This document shows, piece after piece, positions 56,360-64,000 of a stretch of DNA of 64,000 nucleotides. Positions within the stretch are counted from its first letter, which is position 1; each line of letters opens with the position of its first letter. The DNA lies in assembly GCF_000347775.1 (NCBI RefSeq), contig NZ_APAT01000005.1:270292-334291 (forward strand). Reading direction: 5' to 3'. The notes beneath the pieces were generated by a model. The model was not told where the DNA came from. It saw nothing but the letters and a program-made list of their open reading frames with translations, and did no database searches. The translations under genes and the position numbers were made by a program. This stretch comes from Marinobacter santoriniensis NKSG1 (GTDB lineage: Bacteria; Pseudomonadota; Gammaproteobacteria; Pseudomonadales; Oleiphilaceae).

Positions 56360-57640
56360 TTACTGGAACCAGGCCACGGCCAGGCCAGCCGCAAGGGAAA
56401 TCACCATCGGTACAGCCACCAGCATGCCGGTGCGCCGGTTACCAATGCCCCAGGCCATGCCGGATTTCACCAGGTTGTTGACCGAGGCGGCGATGACGAT
56501 GCCAATGACGGCAGTTTCCATACTCAGCGAGTTATTGGATAACCGGGTCAGCGACAAGGTGATGGCGTCGATGTCCGCGACACCGGAACTGGCCGCCAGC
56601 ATGTAGATACCTGCGTCCCCGAGCCAGCTCTGCAGGAATTCGCCCAACAGCAGGATAGCTGTGAGCAAGCCGCCAAAGAGCAACGCAGATGTGAGGTCCA
56701 GTGGGTTCTGGTTGAGGGTCGGCTGGGAAACCTGTAACGCGCCGGCGTTGGTTCGCCAGATATACAGCGCAGGCCCGTAGAGCAGGAGTGTCATGGTGGC
56801 AACCGGCCATATCAGCATGGGCAGGAGATCCCGGTTGATCACAAAACAATAGACGAGGATCCGGGGAAACATGGTGCCACAGGCGATCAGGATGCCTGTG
56901 GCGAACTGGGGACTGAGCTCGGGTGTGCGTGCGGATTGCCTGGCAAAATGGAGCGTCAGGGCGGTGGAGGAACTCAAACCGGCAAACAGGCTGGTGAACA
57001 GGATGCCTTTTCGGGTACCGGCGACCCGGATGGCGAAGTAGCCGACGAAAGAGATCGAGGCAATCATCACCACCATCCACCAGATCTCATAGGGATTGAG
57101 TACGCCCCCGGGGCCCATCTTTGCGTTTGGCAGCAGAGGCAGCATGACCACGGTGATCAGCAGAAGCTTGAGCGCCGCATCCAGCTCGTGGGCCTTGAGC
57201 CGGTAAACCCAGCCGTGGATCTCCTGCTTGTTGTCGAGGATGATAGCGGTCACGACGGCGCCGGCGGTTGCCATTACCGGATCGGCGGCCACTGCGATGG
57301 CGCCAAAGCAGAAGGTCAGTACCAGGCCAATGAGGCCGGTGATGCTGAAATTGCGGATGTGTTCGAGGCGTTCGTTGAAGGCGACGATGCCGATGGCCAC
57401 CACGCACACCAGCAACACCGGAAAGGCCCACTCGGTGATATCCCTCGCCAGGACGGCGGAAATGCCCCCCAGAAGCCCCACCAGTGCGAAGGTCCGGATC
57501 CCGGCAATGCGCTGTCCTGACTTTTGTTCCCGGGCGTCCCAGCCACGTTCAATACCGATAATGGCGCCCAGCAGGAGGGCAACCGCCAGGTCGATGGTGG
57601 TCTGATTTGAAGCGATGAACTGGCTGGCAACGTCATCCAT
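56360..57640 (-). CDS. MgtC/SapB-DUF4010 membrane protein
   Basis: A 426-residue product from the ATG at 57640. The N-terminal module LAVALLLGAIIGIERGW...RIAGIRTFALVGLLGG is the MgtC/SapB core (L.G..IG.ER, G.RT..L). The C-terminal half (about 170-420) is a DUF4010 helix bundle with FAGLSSSTALTLHFARQ and SSGVADIDAITLSL. About ten membrane helices are visible. Such fusions are widespread and of unknown transport role, though MgtC itself acts in low-Mg growth. A ribosome site before the ATG is distant, so the start is uncertain. Confidence 0.82.
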   Translation of the reverse strand: MDDVASQFIASNQTTIDLAVALLLGAIIGIERGWDAREQKSGQRIAGIRTFALVGLLGGISAVLARDITEWAFPVLLVCVVAIGIVAFNERLEHIRNFSITGLIGLVLTFCFGAIAVAADPVMATAGAVVTAIILDNKQEIHGWVYRLKAHELDAALKLLLITVVMLPLLPNAKMGPGGVLNPYEIWWMVVMIASISFVGYFAIRVAGTRKGILFTSLFAGLSSSTALTLHFARQSARTPELSPQFATGILIACGTMFPRILVYCFVINRDLLPMLIWPVATMTLLLYGPALYIWRTNAGALQVSQPTLNQNPLDLTSALLFGGLLTAILLLGEFLQSWLGDAGIYMLAASSGVADIDAITLSLTRLSNNSLSMETAVIGIVIAASVNNLVKSGMAWGIGNRRTGMLVAVPMVISLAAGLAVAWFQ

Positions 57641-57912
57641 GGATGGCGGGGTACTCCTGTCGCGGCTGGGTTTACTGGAAGTTTTAACGGAAAACCAAAG
57701 GTTTGCAAACCTAATGGGCGTTGTATCCCCGGTGGTCGTGGTGATCCGGGTAAGCACGATCCTTACTTTCCGGGCCCGGTTCTGGTAAGCTTCGCGGCCT
57801 TTTTTTGCGACCGTGTGCGGTCTCCCGAGCAGATACGACCCTCCGCCGTTCCCGTCACGGGTCTGGCATCCATGCTGTTGCTGCAATCAATTTAACTGGA
57901 CTCGCATTTTTT

Positions 57913-59400
57913 ATGGTGAACGCCCTTAAAGCCAACTGGTTTTCCAATATCCGAGGCGACGTGCTCGCCGGAATCGTTGTGGCCCTGGCGCTTATTCCCG
58001 AGGCCATCGCTTTTTCCATCATTGCCGGTGTGGACCCCAAGGTGGGGTTGTACGCCTCATTCTGTATCGCGGTGGTGATTGCCTTCGTTGGCGGTCGCCC
58101 AGGCATGATCTCGGCCGCGACCGGTGCCATGGCGCTGCTGATGGTCACCCTGGTCAAGGAGCATGGCCTGCAGTATTTGCTCGCAGCCACGCTGCTGACC
58201 GGTGTGTTCCAGATCCTTGCGGGGATGCTGAAACTCGGTGGGCTGATGCGGTTTGTCTCCCGATCGGTGGTGACCGGCTTCGTCAACGCCCTGGCGATCC
58301 TGATTTTCATGGCCCAGCTTCCGGAACTGACCAATGTGACCTGGCACGTGTACGCGATGACCGCGGCGGGCCTGTGCATTATCTACCTGTTCCCGCTGGT
58401 CCCGGTGGTGGGGCGGCTGATTCCGTCGCCTCTGGTTTGTATCGTCTCGCTGACCGCTGTCAGCGCCTTCCTGGGTCTGGATATCCGGACCGTCGGTGAC
58501 ATGGGGGAACTCCCGGATGCGCTGCCGATCTTCCTGTGGCCTGAGGTCCCGCTGAACCTTGATACCCTGATGATTATCCTGCCTTATTCGCTGGGTCTGG
58601 CGGTCGTGGGTCTGCTCGAGTCGATGATGACGTCCACCATCGTGGATGACCTGACGGACACCACCAGCGACCGGAACCGGGAGTGCCGGGGGCAGGGCAT
58701 TGCCAACATTGGTGCCGGTCTCCTTGGCGGCATGGCCGGCTGCGCCATGATTGGCCAGTCCATCATCAACGTGAAGTCCGGGGGCCGGACGCGCCTGTCC
58801 ACGCTGACCGCCGGCGTATTCCTGTTGATCATGGTCGTGGTGCTCGACAACCTGCTGGTCCAGATTCCCATGGCGGCATTGGTGGCGGTGATGATCATGG
58901 TCTCCATCGGTACCTTCTCCTGGGAATCCATCCTTAACCTCAAGGAGCACCCGCCGTCCACCAACATTGTGATGGTGGTGACCGTGATTGTCGTCGTGGC
59001 GACCCACAACCTTGCTTTTGGTGTTCTGACCGGCGTACTGCTGGCGTCGCTGTTCTTCGCCAATAAGGTGGGGCAATACATGATGGTGACGTCAGAACTG
59101 GATGACCGGGGCGAAACCCGCACCTATCGGGTGGTCGGCCAGGTGTTCTTCAGTTCCTCGGAAAAATTCATTGATTCCTTTGACTTCAAGGAAGCGGTGG
59201 ATAAGGTGGTTATTGATCTGAACCGCGCTCATTTCTGGGACATCACAGCGGTGGGTGCGCTGGACAAGGCGGTCATCAAGTTCCGGCGTGAAGGATCGGA
59301 CGTTGAAGTGATCGGCCTGAACGAGGCCAGTGCGACCATTGTTGACCGGTTTGGCGTGCACGACAAACCGGATGCCGTTGACCAGCTGATGGGGCACTGA
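57913..59400 (+). CDS. SulP-family anion transporter with STAS domain
   Basis: A 495-residue product from the ATG at 57913. The first helix region [30 protein letters not shown] is the SulP opening ([14 protein letters not shown]). [22 protein letters not shown] is the conserved helix 8 region. Residues about 400-490 form a C-terminal STAS domain ([25 protein letters not shown]). Family members carry bicarbonate or sulfate with sodium or protons. [12 protein letters not shown] resembles the bicarbonate-linked branch, which is weak evidence. A universal stress protein gene follows 65 bp later. Confidence 0.92.
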   Translation: MVNALKANWFSNIRGDVLAGIVVALALIPEAIAFSIIAGVDPKVGLYASFCIAVVIAFVGGRPGMISAATGAMALLMVTLVKEHGLQYLLAATLLTGVFQILAGMLKLGGLMRFVSRSVVTGFVNALAILIFMAQLPELTNVTWHVYAMTAAGLCIIYLFPLVPVVGRLIPSPLVCIVSLTAVSAFLGLDIRTVGDMGELPDALPIFLWPEVPLNLDTLMIILPYSLGLAVVGLLESMMTSTIVDDLTDTTSDRNRECRGQGIANIGAGLLGGMAGCAMIGQSIINVKSGGRTRLSTLTAGVFLLIMVVVLDNLLVQIPMAALVAVMIMVSIGTFSWESILNLKEHPPSTNIVMVVTVIVVVATHNLAFGVLTGVLLASLFFANKVGQYMMVTSELDDRGETRTYRVVGQVFFSSSEKFIDSFDFKEAVDKVVIDLNRAHFWDITAVGALDKAVIKFRREGSDVEVIGLNEASATIVDRFGVHDKPDAVDQLMGH

Positions 59401-59465
59401 CCATGGCCGAAGAGACGAACAGCGCCGTTGAACGCCATAATAACAACCACCGAGGCGAGGAAAAG

Positions 59466-60317
59466 ATGTTGCGAGTAGTTGCCTGTATCGATGGGTCCCG
59501 TGCCGCTCCGGCCGTGTGCGATTACGCATCCTGGGCGAGCCGGCAGATGGCGACGCCTCTGCTGTTGCTGCATGTTCTTGACGAAGAGCGGTATCCGGCG
59601 GAACCGGATCTGGCGGGCAGCATTGGTCTGGGTAGCCGCGAGCAGTTGCTGGACGAGCTGGCCGAACTGGATCGCCGACGCGCCAAGCTGGCCCTGGAAC
59701 ACGGTCATCATATGCTGGACGACGCGGAGCGCCGCGTAAAAGAGGCGGGTGTGGACGATGTCATCCAGCGTCAGCGCCATGACACCCTGACCGAATCGCT
59801 GCTGGCGCTGGAAAACCAGACACGCTTGCTGGTGATGGGGCTTCACGGAGAAAGCAGTTCCGACCGCGATGTCCACATTGGCAGCCAGCTGGAGACGGTT
59901 ATCCGGAGTGTGCATCGGCCAATTCTGCTGGTGCCCGATGAATACACTGCGCCGAAAAGCGCCATGTTGGCGTTCGACGGCAGCCCCACTGCCTTCCGGG
60001 GTGTGGAACTCCTGGCGGGGAGTCCCGTCCTGAAGGGCATGCCACTACATCTTGTTATGGTCGGGCCAGATACCAACGATCGTTGGGAACAGCTGAATCG
60101 GGCGAAGAAAATGCTGTCAGAGCTGGATTCCGAAATCACCCCGGCCATCCGGGCCGGTGATGTCGAGCCGGCGCTGCACGAATATCAGGAAGAGAATGAC
60201 ATCGATATCCTGGTGATGGGGGCCTATGGCCATTCCCGCATCCGCCAGTTTCTGGTGGGCAGCACCACGACTACGATGCTCAAAACCGCCCACAAGCCGC
60301 TGGTCATCCTCCGCTAA
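59466..60317 (+). CDS. Tandem universal stress protein
   Basis: A 283-residue product from the ATG at 59466, with GAGG five bases upstream. An ATG at 59403 would add an unstructured tail. Two UspA domains are present: about 1-145 ([32 protein letters not shown]) and about 150-283 ([17 protein letters not shown]). The second keeps the ATP motif [16 protein letters not shown] (G2xG9xGST), while the first is degenerate. Pairing with a SulP transporter is common in this group of bacteria and suggests a stress or anion-balance role, which is inference. Confidence 0.9.
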   Translation: MLRVVACIDGSRAAPAVCDYASWASRQMATPLLLLHVLDEERYPAEPDLAGSIGLGSREQLLDELAELDRRRAKLALEHGHHMLDDAERRVKEAGVDDVIQRQRHDTLTESLLALENQTRLLVMGLHGESSSDRDVHIGSQLETVIRSVHRPILLVPDEYTAPKSAMLAFDGSPTAFRGVELLAGSPVLKGMPLHLVMVGPDTNDRWEQLNRAKKMLSELDSEITPAIRAGDVEPALHEYQEENDIDILVMGAYGHSRIRQFLVGSTTTTMLKTAHKPLVILR

Positions 60318-60321
60318 CGTT

Positions 60322-60351
60322 CCCCGACAGTCGGGGCATAATGCCCCGACT
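60322..60351 (+). terminator. Overlapping alternative hairpins after the stress protein gene
   Basis: CCCCGAC-A-GTCGGGG (60322-60336) and AGTCGGGG with CCCCGACT (60329-60351) share the GTCGGGG block, so only one can form. There is no long T run. They lie directly after the usp stop and probably mark the transcript end. Confidence 0.45.
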
Positions 60352-60469
60352 ATTGAATCGATTGACAGTTTCAACCCCGCCTGCCGTGACAATCGTCTAT
60401 GTTTACAGTGAAGGCCGTCTGTTTTGACGCCTGTTTCGCTTTCCTTGAATTCGAAGGGGAGGGGCCGAT

Positions 60470-61633
60470 TTGACTGACATCGCTTCCAATCACCGAACCG
60501 CCCGCAGCGGCGACGCCCGCATGCCGGCGTCTGAACGGTACATGGCAGAATTGCTCACAGAAGCCGGTATCCGTCTGGGCGGGCACCGCCCTTGGGACAT
60601 CCGGCTCAACAAGCCGGGCGTGGCCGAACGCGTTTTTGCCCGGGGCAATCTGGGCCTTGGCGAGACCTACATGGAAGGCGCCTGGGACTGCGACCGCCTT
60701 GACGAATTCTTCCACCGTCTTCTTCGGGCGGGGCTGCAACACAAGGTCCGCCCCGCTCGGCTGATTCTCCATATGCTCAAAGCTCGCCTGTTCAATCGCC
60801 AGACCGATCGACGTGCCTGGCAGGTGGGAGAACAGCATTATGACCTGGGCAATGAATTCTATGGCGCCATGCTGGATCCTCGCATGACCTACACCTGCGG
60901 GTACTGGCGCGAGGCCGATAACCTGGCGGAAGCGCAGGAGGCCAAGCTGGACCTGATCTGCCGCAAGCTCCGGCTCGAGCCCGGAATGCGCGTGCTTGAT
61001 ATCGGGTGCGGCTGGGGCAGTTTCATGAGTTATGCGGCGGAACACTACGGCGTTGAGTGCGTGGGCGTCACCATTTCAGAAGAGCAGACCGCCTGGGCCC
61101 GCGAGCGTTATCCGGGTCTTCCGCTGGAGTTCCGCCTTCAGGATTACCGGGAAGTGGATGAGCCGTTCGACCGTGTGGTCAGTTTGGGCATGTTCGAGCA
61201 TGTCGGGCACAAGAACTACCGGACATTCATGGATGTGGCGCACCGCTGCCTGAAAGACGATGGCCTGTTCCTGTTGCACACCATTGGCAGCAACGAACGC
61301 TCTCCGGGATCGGATCCATGGATCGACAAGTACATCTTCCCGAATGGCGAGATTCCTGCCTTGCATCAGGTCAGTGAGGCGGTGGATGGCCGCTTCGTGG
61401 TGGAGGACCTGCACAACTGCGGCGCGGATTACGACCGGACACTCATGGCGTGGTACGAGAACTTCAATCACGCCTGGCCCCGTTTCCGGGAGCAGCTTGG
61501 CGACCGATTCTACCGGATGTGGCGTTACTATCTGTTGTCCTGTGCCGGTGCCTTCCGGGCCCGGGATCTCCAGCTCTGGCAGTGGGTATTGTCGCGGAAG
61601 GGCCTTGAAGGCGGGTATCGCCGGGTGAGCTGA
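60470..61633 (+). CDS. cfa: Cyclopropane-fatty-acyl-phospholipid synthase
   Basis: A 387-residue product starting at TTG, with a strong AGGGGAGGGG ribosome site. It methylates double bonds of membrane phospholipid acyl chains using SAM. MTYTCGYWREADNLAEAQEAK, VLDIGCGWGSFMSYAAEHYG (SAM loop, about 175-190), GVTISEEQTAWAR, SLGMFEHVGHKNYRTF and KYIFPNGEIPALHQ are Cfa signatures, and LLSCAGAFRARDLQLWQWV ends the protein. It is divergent in role from neighbours and has its own terminator. Confidence 0.95.
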   Translation: MTDIASNHRTARSGDARMPASERYMAELLTEAGIRLGGHRPWDIRLNKPGVAERVFARGNLGLGETYMEGAWDCDRLDEFFHRLLRAGLQHKVRPARLILHMLKARLFNRQTDRRAWQVGEQHYDLGNEFYGAMLDPRMTYTCGYWREADNLAEAQEAKLDLICRKLRLEPGMRVLDIGCGWGSFMSYAAEHYGVECVGVTISEEQTAWARERYPGLPLEFRLQDYREVDEPFDRVVSLGMFEHVGHKNYRTFMDVAHRCLKDDGLFLLHTIGSNERSPGSDPWIDKYIFPNGEIPALHQVSEAVDGRFVVEDLHNCGADYDRTLMAWYENFNHAWPRFREQLGDRFYRMWRYYLLSCAGAFRARDLQLWQWVLSRKGLEGGYRRVS

Positions 61634-61634
61634 G

Positions 61635-61674
61635 TCGGGGGAGCCGTTGACTTGACCCCGAGTAATTCTTTTTT
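61635..61674 (+). terminator. Terminator of cfa
   Basis: TCGGGG and CCCCGA form a six-base stem around a 15-base loop, followed by TTCTTTTTT. It begins at the cfa stop codon. A second hairpin GTGCGGC/GCCGCAC follows at 61682-61700. Confidence 0.6.
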
Positions 61675-61993
61675 AGACAAAGTGCGGCTCTACGCCGCAC
61701 CGTTGTCGACTTAAAAATTCCAATAAATCGTAATTCGAAATTGGACATTTCAAAAATAATTGTTATAAATCAATAAAAATATTCAAATCAATAAGTTACA
61801 AGTCTCACCAGCTGGCGCTTGTAGAGCGCTCCAGCCTCACAGCAGCTTGTTGTTAACAGCTGTCCGTCCTTTTGGTTTCGTTACTTATTTCATGGTTAAT
61901 TAAGTTCATGAAAAATAAGAAAAAATTGACGATTTGATCGTCGAGTGATAGTTTTTATGTTGAACTGGATTTGGCTAATTATGGGGGAGGATG
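61675..61993. other. AT-rich intergenic region with promoter-like repeat
   Basis: About 320 bp with no gene. Composition drops sharply in GC here, marking the left edge of the right-hand AT-rich region. It contains the hairpin at 61682-61700, then the promoter-like element described at 61883-61954. Confidence 0.6.
61883..61954 (+). promoter_or_regulatory. AT-rich promoter-like element, copy 1
   Basis: ACTTATTTCATGG then TTAATTAAGT, an A-rich tract with AAAAATAAGAAAA, then TTGACG (61926-61931) and, 17 bases on, TAGTTT (61949-61954). This has the form of an UP element plus -35/-10 and stands 40 bp before the small gene at 61994. A second copy up to TTGACG occurs at 63942-63994. Confidence 0.55.
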
Positions 61994-62227
61994 ATGAATC
62001 ATAGACTATCGATCACTTGGAGTAAGAGCCATCGAGAACGCTTCGAGAAAGTCCTCTCCACCGCTTTGGAAAATGGGCAACTGAAGATAACTGACAATGG
62101 GAATTTCAGTTTTGCAGATGAATTTTATGAAGTCGCGGAAGCTAAGTTTCTTTTAGAAAAAATGCCAGGAGACATGTTCGAAGAAAAGGTCAGTGCTTGG
62201 GTCAAGAAAGCACAACGTTTTGATTGA
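61994..62227 (+). CDS. Small hypothetical protein in AT-rich region
   Basis: A 77-residue product. GGGGGAGG runs directly into two ATGs (61991 and 61994), and the second has the better, though still short, spacing. Sequence: MNHRLSITWSKSHRERFEKV, then a charged helix, a short beta-like ITDNGNFSFADEFYEVAEAK, and MFEEKVSAWVKKAQRFD. It is soluble, with no family recognised. It has its own promoter-like element and is transcribed towards the convergent coiled-coil gene. Base use is AT-rich as in the rest of this end. Confidence 0.55.
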   Translation: MNHRLSITWSKSHRERFEKVLSTALENGQLKITDNGNFSFADEFYEVAEAKFLLEKMPGDMFEEKVSAWVKKAQRFD

Positions 62228-62305
62228 GAAACGGCCGCGTGCTATAAGCCTATGATACGGCGGCTTGTAAGAAATTCTGCACTGGCGCTGACGCCCTCGC
62301 TTTTT

Positions 62306-63571
62306 TCATTTGTATATCAAACCCTGCTGGAGTTTGATCCACCGCACAGCTTTCTCAATCGAAGAATTCAGGTCCAGCTCTTTGAGTGGTGAATATGTTT
62401 CAAGGTCGGATTCGATCATGACAGATACTTGGTCTATCAATTCTTTAGGAACCGCGAAGTCCAGTGATGCCTGATTCTTTGTGGGGTCTATAGAATCTGC
62501 TTTGCTTTCGAGCCAGATCAGCCAATTTTCCCGCTTGTTGGAGTGTTGTTCGGGACAATCCATTCCTCTCATGGCTTCAACTAAACGTCTAATCCGAAGG
62601 GCCTCTTCATAATAAGCAACGCAGCGATTTAGCCCCTCCTCACACTGACGGTTGTAATCAAGAGCTTTACGGACCAGGCCTGACAGGCGACTCTCTAACC
62701 TCTCAATGCGTTCGCTATTTTTTCTTTCAATTTCAACCCGCTTTACTCGTGCTACCTCCTCCAAAATACCTTTGATGATCTCAGGAATTCGTTCTTCCAA
62801 TTTCTTTCGTTTGTTGTCTTTGATTTCATGCATCCACGACCATGTGCCGAACTGGAATCGCAAAGTACCTGTGCTGTGGTACCGATATTCCCAAGTCGTC
62901 CATCTACTCTCCGATTTCACTCTCTCTTGCCGACGATGCTCCGTAATCGTGAATAGGATCTCTACCTCATCAATAAATACTGAATTCTTATTTCGATCTT
63001 TGTCTGATGGGATTTGTGTCTTCCATTGGTTCTTTTGGAACTCCCTAAGAATGGTGTCCATGAGCAGAAGTGCTCGTTCTACCATTTCCGGCATGACTGC
63101 TATTCGGATCACCGCAGCCGAGCCTGGTAACACATGTTGGTATTTGTAATCCCTCGCTGCTTTTGGAGAGGAATAGGTCTTATATGCCTTCCGGATAGTC
63201 GGCAGGGTCTCTGAAATAGACTTGGCTGGACGTTGATCCGTTTGGGTAGACTCACTCCTGGAGGCAGCTATCGGCTCAGACGTCTGAGCCTTCTCCGTCT
63301 GTGCTTTCGGATTGTCCGAAGCTGATTTCTTCCTTGGCTTTCTGGGCTTTTCCTCGAGAGTAACTATTTCGTCAGGGGCTCCAGTCAGTGCCGGTTGGCT
63401 GGGTGATTTTCCCATTGAAACTAATGTCCAATGTCCCGGCTTCGGCAGAGGAATGTTCTGCTCCTTGCTGGCATGAGTAATTGTGTTTGGATCGATTGCC
63501 CATACTGAGGCAAGCTCCTTCCGGGGAGTCGACCAGAGAGCCTCATAGAGCGCCTGCCGGGTGATTTTCAT
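62306..63571 (-). CDS. Hypothetical coiled-coil protein with HTH-like N-terminus
   Basis: A 421-residue product from the ATG at 63571 with GAGG nine bases upstream. An ATG at 63580 abuts that site. Residues 1-45 (ITRQALYEALWSTPRKELAS, VWAIDPNTITHASKEQNIP, LPKPGHW) resemble a small DNA-binding helix-turn-helix seen in accessory proteins (LYE.VW..P...LA..YGIS). Residues about 50-115 are a disordered Lys/Ser/Pro linker. The rest is long charged helices (EERIPEIIKGILEEVARVKR, NSERIERLESRLSGLVRK). No nuclease, ATPase or toxin motif is evident. AT-rich, suggesting transfer. Confidence 0.6.
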   Translation of the reverse strand: MKITRQALYEALWSTPRKELASVWAIDPNTITHASKEQNIPLPKPGHWTLVSMGKSPSQPALTGAPDEIVTLEEKPRKPRKKSASDNPKAQTEKAQTSEPIAASRSESTQTDQRPAKSISETLPTIRKAYKTYSSPKAARDYKYQHVLPGSAAVIRIAVMPEMVERALLLMDTILREFQKNQWKTQIPSDKDRNKNSVFIDEVEILFTITEHRRQERVKSESRWTTWEYRYHSTGTLRFQFGTWSWMHEIKDNKRKKLEERIPEIIKGILEEVARVKRVEIERKNSERIERLESRLSGLVRKALDYNRQCEEGLNRCVAYYEEALRIRRLVEAMRGMDCPEQHSNKRENWLIWLESKADSIDPTKNQASLDFAVPKELIDQVSVMIESDLETYSPLKELDLNSSIEKAVRWIKLQQGLIYK

Positions 63572-64000
63572 GGGGGGCATCCTCGTTTAATCTTGGATCG
63601 TGCAAAGTGTCGGTCCTGAGCTGATTCAAGAATGAGCGGAAAACCTATTACAATGAAGGAAGTATAGTTAAAACAAGCGCTTTATTTTGCCTAGATCAGA
63701 ATGTGAAAGAGACCAAATTTGACGAAACTGAGGATTTGGCAGTTTAGGTAGGCTTGCCGATAAGGGGCACACATGCCCCCTGACGTTCTAGCCCTGATCC
63801 CAAATTAGGCTTGCCCAGAATTGGAAAAACCGCCCTCTGAAATTAAAAGAAAAGCCATCCCTTCGATTTTTATTCCTCTTCGTGACTTGCAAGCTGCTAA
63901 AGGCCCTTCCACCTATTCATCGTGTTTCCTTCTCCTCGCCGACTTAATTTAGGTGTAATTAAGTATTTGAAAATAAAGAATAAAATGTTTGACGGCGGAG
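63572..64000. other. AT-rich intergenic region at the right edge
   Basis: About 430 bp with no convincing gene. Contents: the promoter region of the coiled-coil gene, a hairpin GGGGCA-CACA-TGCCCC at 63764-63779, a direct repeat of TAGGCTTGCC (about 63747 and 63806) and, at 63942-63994, the second copy of the AT-rich promoter-like element. A gene on the plus strand beyond the window is likely. Confidence 0.6.
63942..63994 (+). promoter_or_regulatory. AT-rich promoter-like element, copy 2
   Basis: ACTTAATTTAGGTG then TAATTAAGT, TTGAAAATAAAGAATAAAA and TTGACG (63989-63994). It matches copy 1 at 61883 in order and spacing within a few bases. The -10 that should follow is outside the window. Confidence 0.5.

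Overview
The window looks like chromosomal DNA from a marine-type gammaproteobacterium, most likely Marinobacter or a close relative. This is inferred from gene content and style, not from a marker gene: a LiuR-controlled leucine/isovalerate degradation operon, several c-di-GMP enzymes, a lone PEP-CTERM protein, a cyclopropane fatty acid synthase, DjlA, AlkB and TruC, all in GC-rich DNA. I saw no rRNA, tRNA, CRISPR array, transposase or phage structural gene. Two stretches are visibly richer in AT than the rest and carry mostly unrecognised genes: about 10.3-12.4 kb and 61.7 kb to the right edge.

Layout. 1-10 kb: a truncated DHA2-type drug exporter, a 7TM-DISM diguanylate cyclase, a TauD-like dioxygenase, a large M19-like lipoprotein hydrolase, then a minus-strand run of small single genes (DUF2306 membrane protein, two GNAT acetyltransferases, cupin, lipoprotein, ABM monooxygenase). 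10.3-12.2 kb: an AT-rich four-gene operon with a zinc-ribbon/SEC-C protein. 12.4-20.4 kb: a DUF2235 hydrolase, an SGNH hydrolase, a DUF945-like exported protein, a CrtI-like oxidoreductase with its autoregulated TetR repressor, an aldo/keto reductase and an MFS transporter. 20.6-24.9 kb: a PEP-CTERM protein with a sigma-54-like promoter, an ADP-ribosylglycohydrolase-fold protein lacking its metal motifs, a YdcH-family protein and a PAS-GGDEF cyclase.

25.0-39.7 kb is a catabolic block. liuR-liuA-liuB-liuC-liuD-liuE, a carboxymuconolactone decarboxylase-like gene and an acyl-CoA synthetase run on the minus strand. A second acyl-CoA synthetase lies divergent from an SDR/acyl-CoA dehydrogenase/thiolase operon. 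Matching near-palindromes upstream of liuR and in the divergent promoter suggest that LiuR controls all three units, turning branched-chain acyl-CoAs into acetyl-CoA. 39.7-40.1 kb holds two copies of a nested palindromic repeat. 40.1-42.3 kb is ilvGM, the biosynthetic counterpart, behind a textbook attenuator whose 30-residue leader peptide is rich in Val and Leu but has no Ile.

42.3-47.3 kb is an RND efflux pair plus TruC. 47.3-55.6 kb is a c-di-GMP cluster: a GAF-GGDEF-EAL protein, a frameshifted 7TM-DISM GGDEF gene and a Cache-HAMP-HD-GYP protein, with a methyltransferase-like membrane protein and DjlA between them. 55.7-61.6 kb holds alkB, an MgtC/DUF4010 membrane protein, a SulP transporter, a tandem universal stress protein and cfa. 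The right end is AT-rich with a small orphan gene and a coiled-coil protein with an HTH-like N-terminus, and contains two copies of an AT-rich promoter-like element.
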